Source: Fragum whitleyi (lineage: Eukaryota; Mollusca; Bivalvia; Cardiida; Cardiidae). From it: 64,000 nucleotides of DNA. Below, one piece after another: positions 1 to 10,908 of the stretch. The notes beneath the pieces are model-generated. The model worked only from the letters and a program-made list of their open reading frames with translations. It did not search any database and had not been told where the DNA came from. Numbering within the stretch: the stretch's first letter is position 1; every line of letters starts with the position of its first letter. A program made the position numbers and the translations under genes. The stretch covers positions 3,409,501 through 3,473,500 of the forward strand of contig OX411552.1 of assembly GCA_948146395.1 (NCBI GenBank), written 5' to 3'.

Positions 1-214
1 GGAAGAAACCACCATAAAATATTCCTATAGTTTTGAGTCAATCTTAGTGGAATGTTTGAAACAATTTAAAAATGAACACTTGGAGATCTTCATTTATTCC
101 AGAAATGAATATTCAAATGTTGAATTTATAGCGTTTTGAATTGTTAGATGATTTTCTACTTCTACAAAATAACCATTAATTTCTAAGTAACTTCAGTGGG
201 CTAATTAAGGCCGA
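1..214. other. Non-coding flank, nothing recognised
   Basis: AT-rich sequence ahead of the first array unit. No frame, hairpin or repeat seen in it matches the rest of the window. It may still belong to the foldback-like element that follows, because the element's left border could not be placed. Confidence 0.4.
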
Positions 215-1200
215 AAACCATGAAAATCTTCCACTTTGTAATGCAAGCACCAAATTTGGCGCATACGTACTCAATGGGGTCAGAAAAGTAAACATAATGA
301 CAAGACAATATGGCGGCCATTTTCGAAGATGGCCACCATGCTTATTGGCTATAAGCCTAACAAATTAAGAAAATTCGTTTACATTGCCAGCAAAGCACCA
401 AATGTAGTACAAAGATACCTAATGGAATAAAGGTTAAAAATAGATAAGGTAGACATGCATCAAGACAAAATGGCAGCCATTTCCAAAATGCCAACTATAC
501 TCATTGTGTATATAAGCAATATAAGTGGTACATTCCTATAATGCCTTATTTTTGTAATTCGGTCACTAAGTTTGGCAAACATATATTCGTAAGTATGTTA
601 TCTCTGAAAAGCACGGGATCCAATTTGCCAAAACAGAATGGCGGCCACACACAAAATGGCTGCCATGCTTGTTGGCAATAAGCGGTAAAAGTCACTAGAT
701 TTCTCTAAATTTGTCTTGCGAGCACCACATTTGATTCAGAAATACGAAAAGGTATTTGGATTTCAAAAAAGATCTGTTACTCAGATATAAAAACAAGATG
801 GCGGCCAATTTCAAGATAGCCGCCTTCTATTGTCTAAATGATATACAAGTGAGGATACACAACAAAGACTTCTTTCAGTTATACGAGCAGCACACTTAGC
901 ACATATATACTCCAGATTATTCCAGATAACACTTTTTTCTAAAAAGTAAGGAATCGACGATGAGAAGACATCATGACAGCAATTTCAAAGATGATGGCTA
1001 TGCTTTTTCGCTAGAAGCAATACGAATTTAAAAAAGAAAGTCCGACTTTTCGTTTAAGTTAAAAGATCTGAAAGGAAATTCTCCATTATGTATCACTTAC
1101 GAAAAGTACGGTGGTTATGGTAGCAAGATAACATGGCGGTCATTTTCAAAGATGGCTGTAATACTTATTGGCTTGAAGCAATATCAGTTGGTCTTTTCCT
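215..1200 (+). repeat. Left arm of a foldback-like element: six diverged ~165-bp tandem units
   Basis: A block reading roughly AAGATGGCGGCCATTTT, followed by a second GATGGC block and TTGGCTATAAGC, recurs near 305, 468, 636, 796, 970 and 1130. Spacing is about 160-174 bp. Between blocks each unit carries variants of AGCACCAAATTTGGC, GTACTC and TCTGAAAAGTA. The units are strongly diverged, so the array is old. The same unit occurs in reverse complement at about 2540-3330, which makes this one arm of a large inverted structure. Confidence 0.65.
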
Positions 1201-2480
1201 AAATGTCCCTTTCTTAATGAAAAGAACACTGATATAGTCCCATGTATAGATTTCCAGACAAAAATGAGTTCGTTTTGCACTGATACACATCAGAGTAAAC
1301 TATTTCTATGAGTTTACCTTTAATAGGTGGAAAAGGAGAATGGAATGCAAAGCCTTTGTCCCCCTTTCAAAAGAATGCAACCAAGCCCATTTGGGTCAAC
1401 ACAAATATGTACTATATTATACACTTGCAAATTCTACATCGAAGACCCTTCAGGGCACAGTTTTATGACCAAGTAGTTGATTTTTAAAAAGTAAGTATAG
1501 CAGAAATCTTAATCTGCGTTCTAAGTTTCTCATTCGGAACATCAATCGGCCATTTCCATAAACTGCAACAGACCTCGGATGTATGTAAGACGGATGGGTA
1601 TGTAACAAATTTGTGCAATTTGTCAGGCGGAAACAGTGTAAGAAAAACTAGCGCGGAAACAACCGGCTCTATCTTTAGATTTATATCTTGTACAGTAAAT
1701 AACAGACGTTATTTAATGATCTAAAAATATTTATATCGGGAAACGATGAATTCACGTCAGTAAACGCGTAGCGTTGGCGACGTCGAATGTTTTCACTCAG
1801 AGTTTCGGGGCTAACGCCATTTTAACTTACGTCATCGAGTTATTCTAAGGTTTTCCCGATTTTTTTTTTAAAAAAAAATCTTCTATGTATATCAGAGGTT
1901 GATCGTGAGATTGGCCGAGTGGTGTTCCGAATGTATAGTTTCTATGCAGACAACACTAAAAAGCGGAATAGTTAGATCCGAAGACCAATACCAACTTTTG
2001 ACTTTAGAAGATATCTTGATGAACATTCGAATTCCATGTATAGTATTCAAAAAGAAAGAACAGAGGCTTACTTTTTTTCAAGGTTGCCACCATGACTCGA
2101 TTTTAGGAAAAAGAATTTAAGGGAATTTTAAACAAATTTGTTGTAAAAAGCCTACATTCATGTCTGTGGTATTTAAAAGTTTGTCATGCAACGTTGGACA
2201 CCATATTAATACCATTGTGCACATATGCGTCTTATGTAGTGCTTTAGGTTATTTGCCCCGCTTTATTGATAAACATGCGATATTATGTACGGCTGCTAAA
2301 CATCTCTTATCTTACAAAATAGTTGCCATATGGACTTTCTCCATTGGATGCCGTAAATTTCAAAACAGTTTTTCCTTATATATATGTGTTTTAAAAATAT
2401 ATTCGAGGCTGATATCGTATAGTGAACGTCTTTTAGGTGTTTATCTCACTTCCATTGTTTATATGCTGCAGTCTCGCTAA
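1201..2480. other. Central segment between the two inverted arrays
   Basis: About 1.3 kb lying between the two opposed arrays. It contains short open frames (for example 2160-2480 plus, 106 codons) but no recognisable domain, no convincing splice sites and no codon pattern typical of a gene. Weakly similar array units may continue from about 2150. If the whole is a foldback transposon this would be its core, but no transposase is visible. Confidence 0.35.
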
Positions 2481-3335
2481 TTTTAATGCCGTATATACAA
2501 AGTTTGCTGTGTGTATCCCGATGTGGGGTGTTTAAGTTTTCTACTTTGTATTGCTTTAGCATGGCTGCCATATTGAAAAAAGAAACCATCTTGTATGTCA
2601 TCCTAGACATCGTAGTTTACATACTCTTCACCCTCAAGAATACATAATCCCCATTTAGCACTATCTTAAGATGGATAGATATATTGAGTTGAACGGCACA
2701 ACTATATTAGCTGAATTTACAGCTATTGAGCATTGCGACATCCTTACAATAAGCCGCCATGTTTCTTGTCATTTTGGATACTGTGCTCATTGCTTGTCTG
2801 CCCATTTTTATTGCTTATAGCAATAGTATGGTGTCCAACTATGAAATTGGCGGCAAACTGGTAAAGTGACGCCATGTTTTATGACAAAGTGAAGGAAATT
2901 TCTCGGTGCTGGTATCTTATAGCCAAAATATTAACGACCGTCTTCAGGAACGGTCAGGAAACTGCCTATTGATCGTGGATATCACACTTTTCTAAAAAGA
3001 TATACCCTGGAGTATATGCGAAATCTGGTGCTGGTATCACAAAGAATGGGATTTCTGGATATTGGTATTTGTATATCGCTAATAAGTAATGATTTTGGCT
3101 ACCACCTGAGAAGAAAGATGCACTTTTGTCTTGTTAAATTAGCCATCTTACGTTTTTTGAAATATCTATGCCATGGAGTTTTTCTGTACCAAATTTTGAA
3201 CTTGTATGCCAACGTGAAGAATTTTCTCAATTTGTATCGATTAAGCAAATAGGCGTGGCGACCATCTTACACAATGACCACCGTACTGCATTTCGATCGT
3301 GGAAACCTTACATTTCTGAAAAGGTATACCACGAA
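2481..3335 (-). repeat. Right arm of the foldback-like element: ~170-bp units in reverse orientation
   Basis: Reverse-complement versions of the left-arm unit are recognisable. ATGGCTGCCATATT is near 2563, TTGCTTATAGCAATAG near 2811, ATTGGCGGCA near 2846, and GTATATGCGAAATCTGGTGCTGG starts near 3013 (the complement of the AGCACCAAATTTGGC block). A GTATATACAAAGTTTGCTG variant near 2491 lies about 521 bp, or three units, away. The arm ends near 3330 at TGAAAAGGTATACC. Confidence 0.55.
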
Positions 3336-3957
3336 TGACATTCTAAATGACGTCGAAAAGTAGTCATCACTACGTCATTTGACGCTTTATCGGGGTGTCA
3401 TTTTTCTTTTTTAAAATCAGTGCTTTCCAAAAATAGGTAAAAAAGTTCGAAAATGGTGTTTGTGTATCGAGATTCTGTTACTCGACTCGCCTGGAAAAGA
3501 AATAGAGGATAATCGTTTGTTTCAGTGTAAGATCGATTTATATTCATTGAGTGAACACCAAAAGCTATATTTTCACGAGTGGTGGAGCCATAGCTTTTGT
3601 TGTTCACAAAATGTAATATCAATCTATGAATGAGACATATTGTGAAATTTCTAGTACATATCGTAAAGTGCGTCATTTTACACGTGATTGCTATGCAGCG
3701 TTTATTGTGACGTCACTTATTTCGCCCCGCGTAGATGACGTAAGATAGGATGAAATGCACTTAAGCAGGGTATAAGTTTTTGATAATTTCACTGCTTTTG
3801 AGATTATCAAGTGATAATCTACCGTCATTTCTCGTTTATCACCAAAAAGCACAAAAGAATGGTTACTTAGCTCGCCAATGTTTACTTTATAACATTTCTA
3901 TCCTGGACTCAGTTATGGTCAGCTCGTCTCAAATAAAATCTCATGACAGATTCTATA
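3336..3957. other. Non-coding stretch with a short hairpin
   Basis: Contains an imperfect hairpin at 3551-3607: GTGAACACCAAAAGCTAT pairs with ATAGCTTTTGTTGTTCAC across a 21-nt loop. A related hairpin lies at 25702-25769, so it is a dispersed element. A palindromic TGACGTCA is near 3708. No gene is supported. Confidence 0.5.
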
Positions 3958-4391
3958 TACAGTTAACAACATCGTGAAATAGACAAGATGTTTGATTTTG
4001 GAGTAATTTTGGAATGAAATTGAATGAGTGAGTGGAGCGAGATTTGTGTGAAATTAACGGGAGTTAAATAATCCAATGTCGCTAACTTTGTTCAGGATGA
4101 ACAAAATTAGCTATGTTAATTACCCCCCTTTAATAAATATACGTTTTTTTCTGTTTTTGCATCTTCATGAACCAATCAGACATTTTTAAAAATCCACACC
4201 AGCCATTAAAAACATAGAATAATTTTAACCCTTTGAATTAAATGTTGAACGATTTCTAAATGTTTTTAACGATTCAGAGCGATTTTCATCGATTTTAGTG
4301 AGTGTTTGGAATGAAAAAATGGAGCGCTGAGTGAATAATTTAGAATGATTTTCATCGGAACGAGTGTAAATTTCACGATGTTTTAACTGTA
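3958..4391. mobile_element. MITE-A copy 1 (TA-flanked inverted-repeat element)
   Basis: Ends are TACAGTTAACAACATCGTG and an imperfect reverse complement ending CACGATGTTTTAACTGTA. Inside is the family's central palindrome (GCTAACTTTGTTCA / GAACAAAATTAGC) beside a run ending ACCCCCCTTTAAT. The constant TA at both edges suggests a TA target duplication as in Tc1/mariner-type MITEs. No coding capacity. Confidence 0.8.
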
Positions 4392-4397
4392 TCTTAC

Positions 4398-4488
4398 CAT
4401 TGGTTTGTTTCTTCTTTCGTAATACTGTACCAGTAGACGTCGCCAAGATGGCCGCAATGGCGACCACAAAAATTGTAAACGTCCTCAT
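4398..4488 (-). CDS. Candidate first exon with signal peptide (weak)
   Basis: An ATG (complement of 4486-4488) opens 30 codons starting MRTFTIFVVAIAAILATSTG, a basic residue followed by a hydrophobic core like a secretory signal peptide. A basic RKKK follows. The frame runs into AATG|GTAAGA, a good splice donor, leaving phase 1. MITE-A copy 1 starts only six bases into the would-be intron. No downstream exon was found on the minus strand at lower coordinates. Against the call, part of the coding sequence (GATGGCCGCAATGGCGACC) resembles the GATGGCGGCCAT block of the nearby tandem arrays, so this may be a chance frame in a repeat fragment. No family is recognised. Confidence 0.25.
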
Positions 4489-5065
4489 TATGCAACGTCC
4501 GAGTTAATTCTGAATGAAATTGTTCTTTTATCTGAGATCACATGATCATAGAAGACTGACACCTTTTCATGGTGTCGTCGAAAAATGGGTTCGAAAGTTT
4601 TTTAGACATCAAATGAACGAACATGGTCCCATTTCACATCGTTTTTGTCATGCATATATGGTCTAACTTAAAGTGCGATCAATTTAATCTCTTATTACGT
4701 TTTTGGATTTTAAAAGATTTCCCGCGAATCCGAATTGCCGCTTTTTTTTCATTTTTCTGTTGAATTATGAATAAAAAATTCGTAAGCAATAGATTTCCCC
4801 CGGCAATTCTTATCCGCAGTCCTCCGTATAACATTTACTTTAAACTGTTTCAAAATCAATGTGTTATACTCCTAAATTAGATACATGTGATATAAGTTAT
4901 TTGAAAATCACGGTGTAATACAGATGTTTAATCTTTAAAAAAAACTTTTAAAGGGAAGATTTGCGGACTCTTTGTTGGTGAGATAGTTAAGGTACAATGA
5001 CCCATAAAGGATTGGCCCCGTCAGGTCAAGAATATAGATCATGTCTGGTCATAGATAATCAAGTT
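4489..5065. other. Non-coding stretch, nothing recognised
   Basis: AT-rich sequence between two MITE-A copies. No long frame, repeat or splice-bounded exon is visible. Confidence 0.4.
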
Positions 5066-5486
5066 TACAGTAAGTAACAGCTAGAAATTGACATGCGCCT
5101 CGATAAAACCATTCTTTACAGCTTACCGATCTCTCTATTCATTGAATTCAAAATACTCACTCAAATTACGCTTTGAAATCGTTCAAAAACGCTTAGTAAA
5201 CGGCCATTATTTTATTAAAAAGAATCGAATAATTGTAAGATTTTATTGGCAAGTGTGAAGTTTAGAGTGACTGTTATGGGCTCTATTTACACATAAACAG
5301 AAAAGTTGGTAGATTATGTTGAAGGGAGGTAATAAAGTAAAAAAGTCCCATTTGACTAAATTAGCAATATTACATAACCTCCGATTCGATTCATTCAAAA
5401 ACTAACTCTACCCATTGAATTCGACTTCATTCAGCTTTAATTCTAAAAATATTCACTCTCTTGATTTCAATACGTTATCAACTGCA
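5066..5486. mobile_element. MITE-A copy 2
   Basis: Starts TACAGTAAGTAACAG followed by AAATTGACAT and ends TTTCAATACGTTATCAACTGCA. This is a degraded terminal inverted repeat of the family. The AACGCT and CACTCA subterminal blocks are present and the central palindrome is decayed. Confidence 0.65.
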
Positions 5487-5639
5487 TGTTTCTTTTAAAT
5501 CCTTAATATACATCACCCGAAATCATTCCCCTAAGATTTATAATGAACATTTGTATGAAAATGTGGTTGAAATTGAACAAATTGATCGTGACTTGGTAAC
5601 AATATCTTATTTGCCGTCTTAGCAAAACTCACTAACTTG

Positions 5640-6110
5640 TACAGTTAACAAAATCGTGAATGATTCTGAAATGATTTACGAATTATATTGAATGAATGTG
5701 AGGAGCGAGGTTTAAGTGAATTTAATAGGAGGTAATCAATTATCGCTAATTTTGTTAACTATGAACAAAATTAGCGATATTGATACCTCTCTTTGATAAA
5801 ATAGGAACTCTTACTCTGTAGATATGTATTATTTTTTGTAAATGGATGAGACTTAAATAAATCCTAGATAGCTTCCTATCACTTCAGAACCTATTAGACG
5901 CTTACAATTTGAATTATATCAGTGAAATCGCATTTTTTCTCTATCAAAATTTATTTTGAATGGTGTTGTTGATTTTATGTTTTTCAATGGGTTTGACCGT
6001 TTTTGAATGGTTTGAGTGAGTGTTTGGAACGAATGAATGGAGCGCTGAGTGAGCGATTTAGAATGGTTTTGATTGCTGTCATTGTCAATTTCAGGATGTT
6101 TTTAACTGTA
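5640..6110. mobile_element. MITE-A copy 3
   Basis: TACAGTTAACAAAATCGTGAA at the left and CAGGATGTTTTTAACTGTA at the right. The central palindrome is well kept: TCGCTAATTTTGTTAACTATGAACAAAATTAGCGATATTG near 5752-5781, described here by its two arms. The element is non-coding. Confidence 0.8.
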
Positions 6111-7210
6111 ACTAATAGGGGGAAACCGTTAAAGCCCTCTTAAAAGAGACTTTGTACACAAAAAACTAGACTTTTATTCTCAAAGATAAGCTTGAATTTG
6201 TCATTCCACTATTCGGTAATGCAAATGATTATGACGCGATGATCTAAATATAGGTCTAGATTGGTGGAATATTTATGACCCGCAACATTTCGGACTCCAA
6301 TTTTGAAAAGAGCGCATTACCACGTCTTCGCGTTGGCGTATTTCACGTGACCAAAATCTCATTTACATATATTGCTTATTCGGCAGACTATGCGTTTCCC
6401 AGAAAAAAAAACATAGTTTGTCGATTGATTTGTGTTTTTATGTAACTCATCTTTCATAAGATTAAATCAAGAATAATTATTCAAAGAATGTAAACAAAAT
6501 AGCGATCTTTTTTATCTTAACGGGGGCTTTGAGACTTTAGCATGTTCGTCCATAATTGGTATTGTGTTTTTAAATGTTGTACGCATATAAATGTACATTT
6601 GTCTAAGGTTGAACACCTTAACCGTCCTATTATTATCATTATTTTGTCTTTAACTTTTCTATTACAGAGCTTTTTTATGCATTACTCATATGATCCGTTT
6701 TCGCCCCGCGTAAATCATTTAAAAGATAACGTTATTGTTGATTTCATTGAGATATGAAGTTAAACATCTTATCACACTGCGAAGCGGATACATACATGAT
6801 TGCGATAAGGTTGTTAGTTTCACATCTTCCTAAAATCAGCAAATACTCTCCGAGTTCATCTCTTATAATTTAATTCATTGATTAAAATAATAAATAGTTT
6901 TCTATTACGGAAACGATTTCTTATGGGACTATTTTGTGCGGAAGTTAGGTACTCAAAATTGTTTTCATCGAGTAAAAAACCCATTTTTTCCAGCCAAAAT
7001 GCAGAAATCTCGATGGACTATATTCAAGTTTAATTATTGACTGTAATATACAACGACTGACCGTTTTTCTCACCAACCCTTATCTGACAAGACAATGTGG
7101 ACACTCCCCTGCACTTCCTTGATTTACAAGTAAAATGTCACGTAAGATTATGATAAGTTCCTATATTATATTATTATTTTTTCGGGTTCTAAGTTTGAAT
7201 CTTTAATCAA
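6111..7210. other. Non-coding stretch, nothing recognised
   Basis: About 1.1 kb without a supported gene. The 71-codon frame at 6542-6757 has no recognisable domain and no splice context. No clear inverted repeat was found. Confidence 0.4.
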
Positions 7211-7365
7211 GGTAGTGGACCAACACTAGTTTTGCAACATTCAGAATAAGTGATCATTCACAACGTTGACTGAGGTTTCCTAATGAAATCATTAGGAAAT
7301 CTTAGTTAACACTGTTAAAGTTTGTTACTTTCGAAAAGTTATGGAACTATTACGGGTCCACTACC
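7211..7365. mobile_element. MITE-B copy 1 (palindromic, TTAA-flanked)
   Basis: GGTAGTGGACC at the left pairs with GGTCCACTACC at the right. The middle is a fold-back stem, GAGGTTTCCTAATGA / TCATTAGGAAATCTTAG. The right flank is TTAA and the left flank TCAA, consistent with the TTAA target sites of piggyBac-type elements. Confidence 0.8.
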
Positions 7366-7439
7366 TTAAATAATAGCCTTCATATGTTGATGCAGACTTT
7401 CTTTTTGGGAGTTCGGGGCGATTCGAAAATACATTAACA

Positions 7440-7790
7440 GTTGAAAGCTATGTTAAGCGACAACTTAAGCGACCACTAGAGAGCGGTCGCTTATATGAAT
7501 GGTCACGTAATACAATATTTCATGATAATAAAGACAGGTTATTTTGAAAGCATTCATAGATTGTCGCATAATTCGTACTGAATCCTTTGATGTTCAAACC
7601 CATTAGAGAGACGATTCTCATCGGTTCCGACATCATAAGATTCGCAAATAAACAAATGTTCGTTTAAGATTGCCTACTTTTTCAGGGATTTTGCTGAACG
7701 TGAACTACTATCATTATTATGGCCGCTTTATACATGTCAAAGAGGTAGCTTAATAGAGATGGTCGCTCGATCAATAACGACCGTAGTACC
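7440..7790. mobile_element. MITE-F copy 1 (GCGACCACT element)
   Basis: AACTTAAGCGACCACTAGAGAG and GGTCGCTTATATGAATGGTC open the element and GAGATGGTCGCTCGATCAATA closes it. A degraded internal stem (CCCATTAGAGAGACGATTCT) matches the intact stem of the second copy at 25.25-25.60 kb, where order and spacing are the same. Confidence 0.6.
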
Positions 7791-8372
7791 CAGTGGGAAA
7801 TCAAAATGAGGTCAAGCTGTAGAAAACTTATTTGGTCGCCACTGGCCAAATTATTCTTTGATTATTCTAATTTTCTAACTTAGTAACCGTATTTTTGACG
7901 ACCACGGGATCTGCGAGTGGACACTAGGCAGGCATACCAATAGGGCAACTAATACAAGGACAAATCGATGAAGTAGTGCTCCACTGTCTTTTATTAGTGT
8001 CTTAATTCGTTTAGGTTATTTGGACAGTTTTGCAACTACCATCATAGATAGTTTTGCTATAAATGTATATTCTTCTTTTGATGTTTCTGAAACAGGTGGT
8101 TGTAATATACTCCTCCAGAGTTATAAGTACTCCGATCGGCAATATAAATATATCTTCTTTAAAAATTGGAATAAGAGATGAAATATGTAGGAACTTATCG
8201 AATTTATTTCTAATTACTGTATTTCGAAATCGTACAGATTGGTATGAGCTTTAAGCAATTTTACAAGGGGCACACTGTTACGTCAAATAACTAAACCCAC
8301 AACATCAGTTGCAACCTTAGTGACTCCGACTTAGAATCTATCTACAGTTGTCCTCTGGACAGGATAATGTTG
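7791..8372. other. Non-coding stretch, nothing recognised
   Basis: No domain-bearing frame and no repeat recognised. The 63-codon frame at 8063-8254 is judged a chance AT-rich frame. Confidence 0.35.
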
Positions 8373-8800
8373 TACAGTTAGTTACATCTTGAAATTGACA
8401 TTCATCTGTAGTCGATCTAAATCGCTCACTCAGCGCTTCAGTGATTTATTCCAAACACTCACTCAACCATTCAAAAACGCTCCAAAATCAATAAAAAGAT
8501 AAGACCATCAACTTCATTAAAAAATAAATAAAGTTAGAAAAAAATCGCGATTTCGCTGACAAAATTAAAATTATATGCGTCTGATAGGTTCTTTAATAAA
8601 GAAGCTATTTATAGAACGTATATGCATATTGTATTAAAGGGAGGAAATAAATATCGTTTATTTTGTACATACTGAACAAAATAAGCGATATTTGTTACCT
8701 CCTTTTAATTTCACTGAAAACTCATCCATCGCACTCATTCAATTTCATTCCAAAGTCATTTAAAATAAATCTTCTTGTCAATTCCACGATGTTTTTAAGG
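8373..8800. mobile_element. MITE-A copy 4
   Basis: Begins TACAGTTAGTTACATCTTGAA and ends CAATTCCACGATGTTTTTAA. The subterminal blocks CGCTCACTCAGCGCTTCA and CATTCAAAAACGCTCC are clear. The central palindrome TATCGTTTATTTTG / CAAAATAAGCGATA lies near 8652-8692 between GGGAGGAAAT and TACCTCC. Confidence 0.8.
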
Positions 8801-10109
8801 ATCTAACTTGACCCTTTCCCCGTTAACAGAAAATTCATGTAACAAGAGCATTCTATATAAAAGTAGTCAGTTGGTGACCAGAATGAAGATAGGGTCACTC
8901 AACGACGGACCGTTTAGGAGAACATTCTTGAGTGGTTGTATAGGATGTATTAGTGCAGTCAAAATATGGCCTGTAACCACTCCTTTAATGCATGTCTACA
9001 AGGCCAAAAAGGTTATCACAATTTTGTGACATGTCACGCCGAAAAGGATCAATTCGTAACTCTGTAATAGGTACGGAAAAAAATGAAGTTCAATCAACAC
9101 CCCGAAATTTCATCCAGTATAGGCCAAGCATAAACTATACATCGGAAAGAATATTAGATGAGTTAGAACGAGGATTTAGAACTAGCGAGAGCACACTCTA
9201 AGTTAGGGACAATTTTCAAATACTGCAGAGGGCAATTTTTCACGTAACGGAATATACATTCAGAATAATTATCAGAAAAATATGGATAATCTTAGAAACT
9301 CCAAAATGTATCAATGCTATTCAGTCTGCGTGAATGAAATTGACAAGGTGAATGATTCCTGTATGGTTTCGGAATGAAATGGAATGATTACGAACACTAC
9401 GGTATGTATGCAATAAGGGAATGGGAGGGGTAAAGTGATATCGCCATTTTCGTCCTACAGGGCGCAAATATCGCTTTTTATTGCCCCCCTTTCCCTTTGA
9501 TAAAATTTTCCATATTTCCGTCAATTCAAATCCCAAATATTTGAATGATAGATCGATTTAAGGTCACTTGGGTCGTTGTTTCCCCTTTATGGATTCAAAT
9601 ATGTGATACTATAGAAACAAGGACGTGTAATAAGGTTCAATAGCTATCTAAAATAGAATAGATTAAATTTAAACTGCTATTTCATTCCAAATATTTAATT
9701 CTCATATATTAACAAAATTCTATAAAAAAAAATATTAAAAATTCACAATCATTCAACCTATGATGATACAAAACAATTTATCAATCCATCCTAAAGTTCT
9801 ACAATAACATGTCGAGAGATCAGCACATAACTATTTTTAGTTTCAATGTATATATGAGTGCTTAAAAAAGTTATAATGCGCTGAAAAAACTACAATTTAT
9901 TGCAATGACTCTGCGCGAAACAGTTGTAATTGCCTATAAACGTATATGCTTTTCTACTATTCACACTGAGCCATCGATATAACTAACTATAACAGTTATA
10001 TTAACGATACAATCAATTAAGTTGATTCTTGCCATTGTATGGTATATATACAGTTCACAAAGAGTAGGGGATAATCTGCTAATCTATCAGGTTATTGTGG
10101 TTGCAAACA
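8801..10109. other. Non-coding stretch with a MITE-A remnant
   Basis: Around 9318-9505 a degraded MITE-A half is visible (GAATGAAATTGACAAGGTG, GGGAGGGGTAAAG, and GCGCAAATATCGCT facing GTGATATCGCC). A small imperfect hairpin (TAACTAACTATAACAGTTATATTAAC) is near 9980. No gene is supported. The short frames at 8808-9201 overlap each other and lack domains. Confidence 0.45.
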
Positions 10110-10114
10110 ATTAA

Positions 10115-10861
10115 TGTACTGCCCCCCGCAGTATTTTCATGTTTGATAGTGTTTTTTACCATTCCGATCCGGAATTTCCAGTCTATTTTTAGATTGATTG
10201 TTTTGAAGCGGAAGTTGGTAAAAAAGCGTGCAGAAATTGAGCACATGCCTTCAGTGTGCGGGCTTTCTCCGAAGTATAATCATCATTTATTATGGTTTGG
10301 GCACATAGGCGTAAGTTAAGAATATTGTTGCTATTATTCCATCTTTATTTAAGCTTAGAATGCATCTATTTGGTACGGACGTCCAGTTTAAGGTCTTATT
10401 TTACTGTGTAAAGTTTGGAAGTTCTGTGTGTGCAGATTCAACTTGTTTTCTATTGACATTATATTATAAATTCATGAAGAATTAGTCATGTCAACCTTAT
10501 TATTTGGGGGAAAATGGTTTATTAATACATGTAACTTGTTATAATTGGTTGCTTTTAAAAGTGCAGATAGTGTTGACTTAGATGAGCTTGCTAGGCGGTG
10601 CATTCTCATTTAAATCTACACTGTCTGTTAGTTGAAGCCTTAGGGCTAACACAGAGCCACGATATACAGCATTAGTCAGTCTGACCGCCTGTCTGTCGCA
10701 ATGTCTGTTTACATGTAATGTATTGTTTGTATTTGTTTTAGAATGCAAGAATGTTTGTTAGAGGCCTTTCTGAATGGTGTTGTTTGTTTGTTTTGTATGT
10801 GTATTTGTATACAGCTGTTGTCTTTCTGTCTGCGTTCCATCCACAAGCGTGTGGCAGAAAA
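10115..10861 (+). repeat. 5' LTR of the BEL/Pao element
   Basis: 747 bp, starting TGTACTGCCCCCCGCAG and ending GTGTGGCAGAAAA. It lacks an 11-bp segment that the 3' LTR carries. The LTR end is not the usual CA. The final A run makes the exact border uncertain by one base. Confidence 0.9.
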
Positions 10862-10908
10862 GTAATTCGCCTATTATATCTGTGGAAGATCCTGTGACAC
10901 AAGTCTGG

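Noticed and set aside
2160..2480. 106-codon frame in the centre of the foldback-like element, considered as transposase
   Set aside because: No catalytic pattern or recognisable motif; low-complexity hydrophobic composition.
3705..3716. TGACGTCA considered as a CRE promoter site
   Set aside because: A lone palindrome with no adjacent gene start; no support beyond chance.
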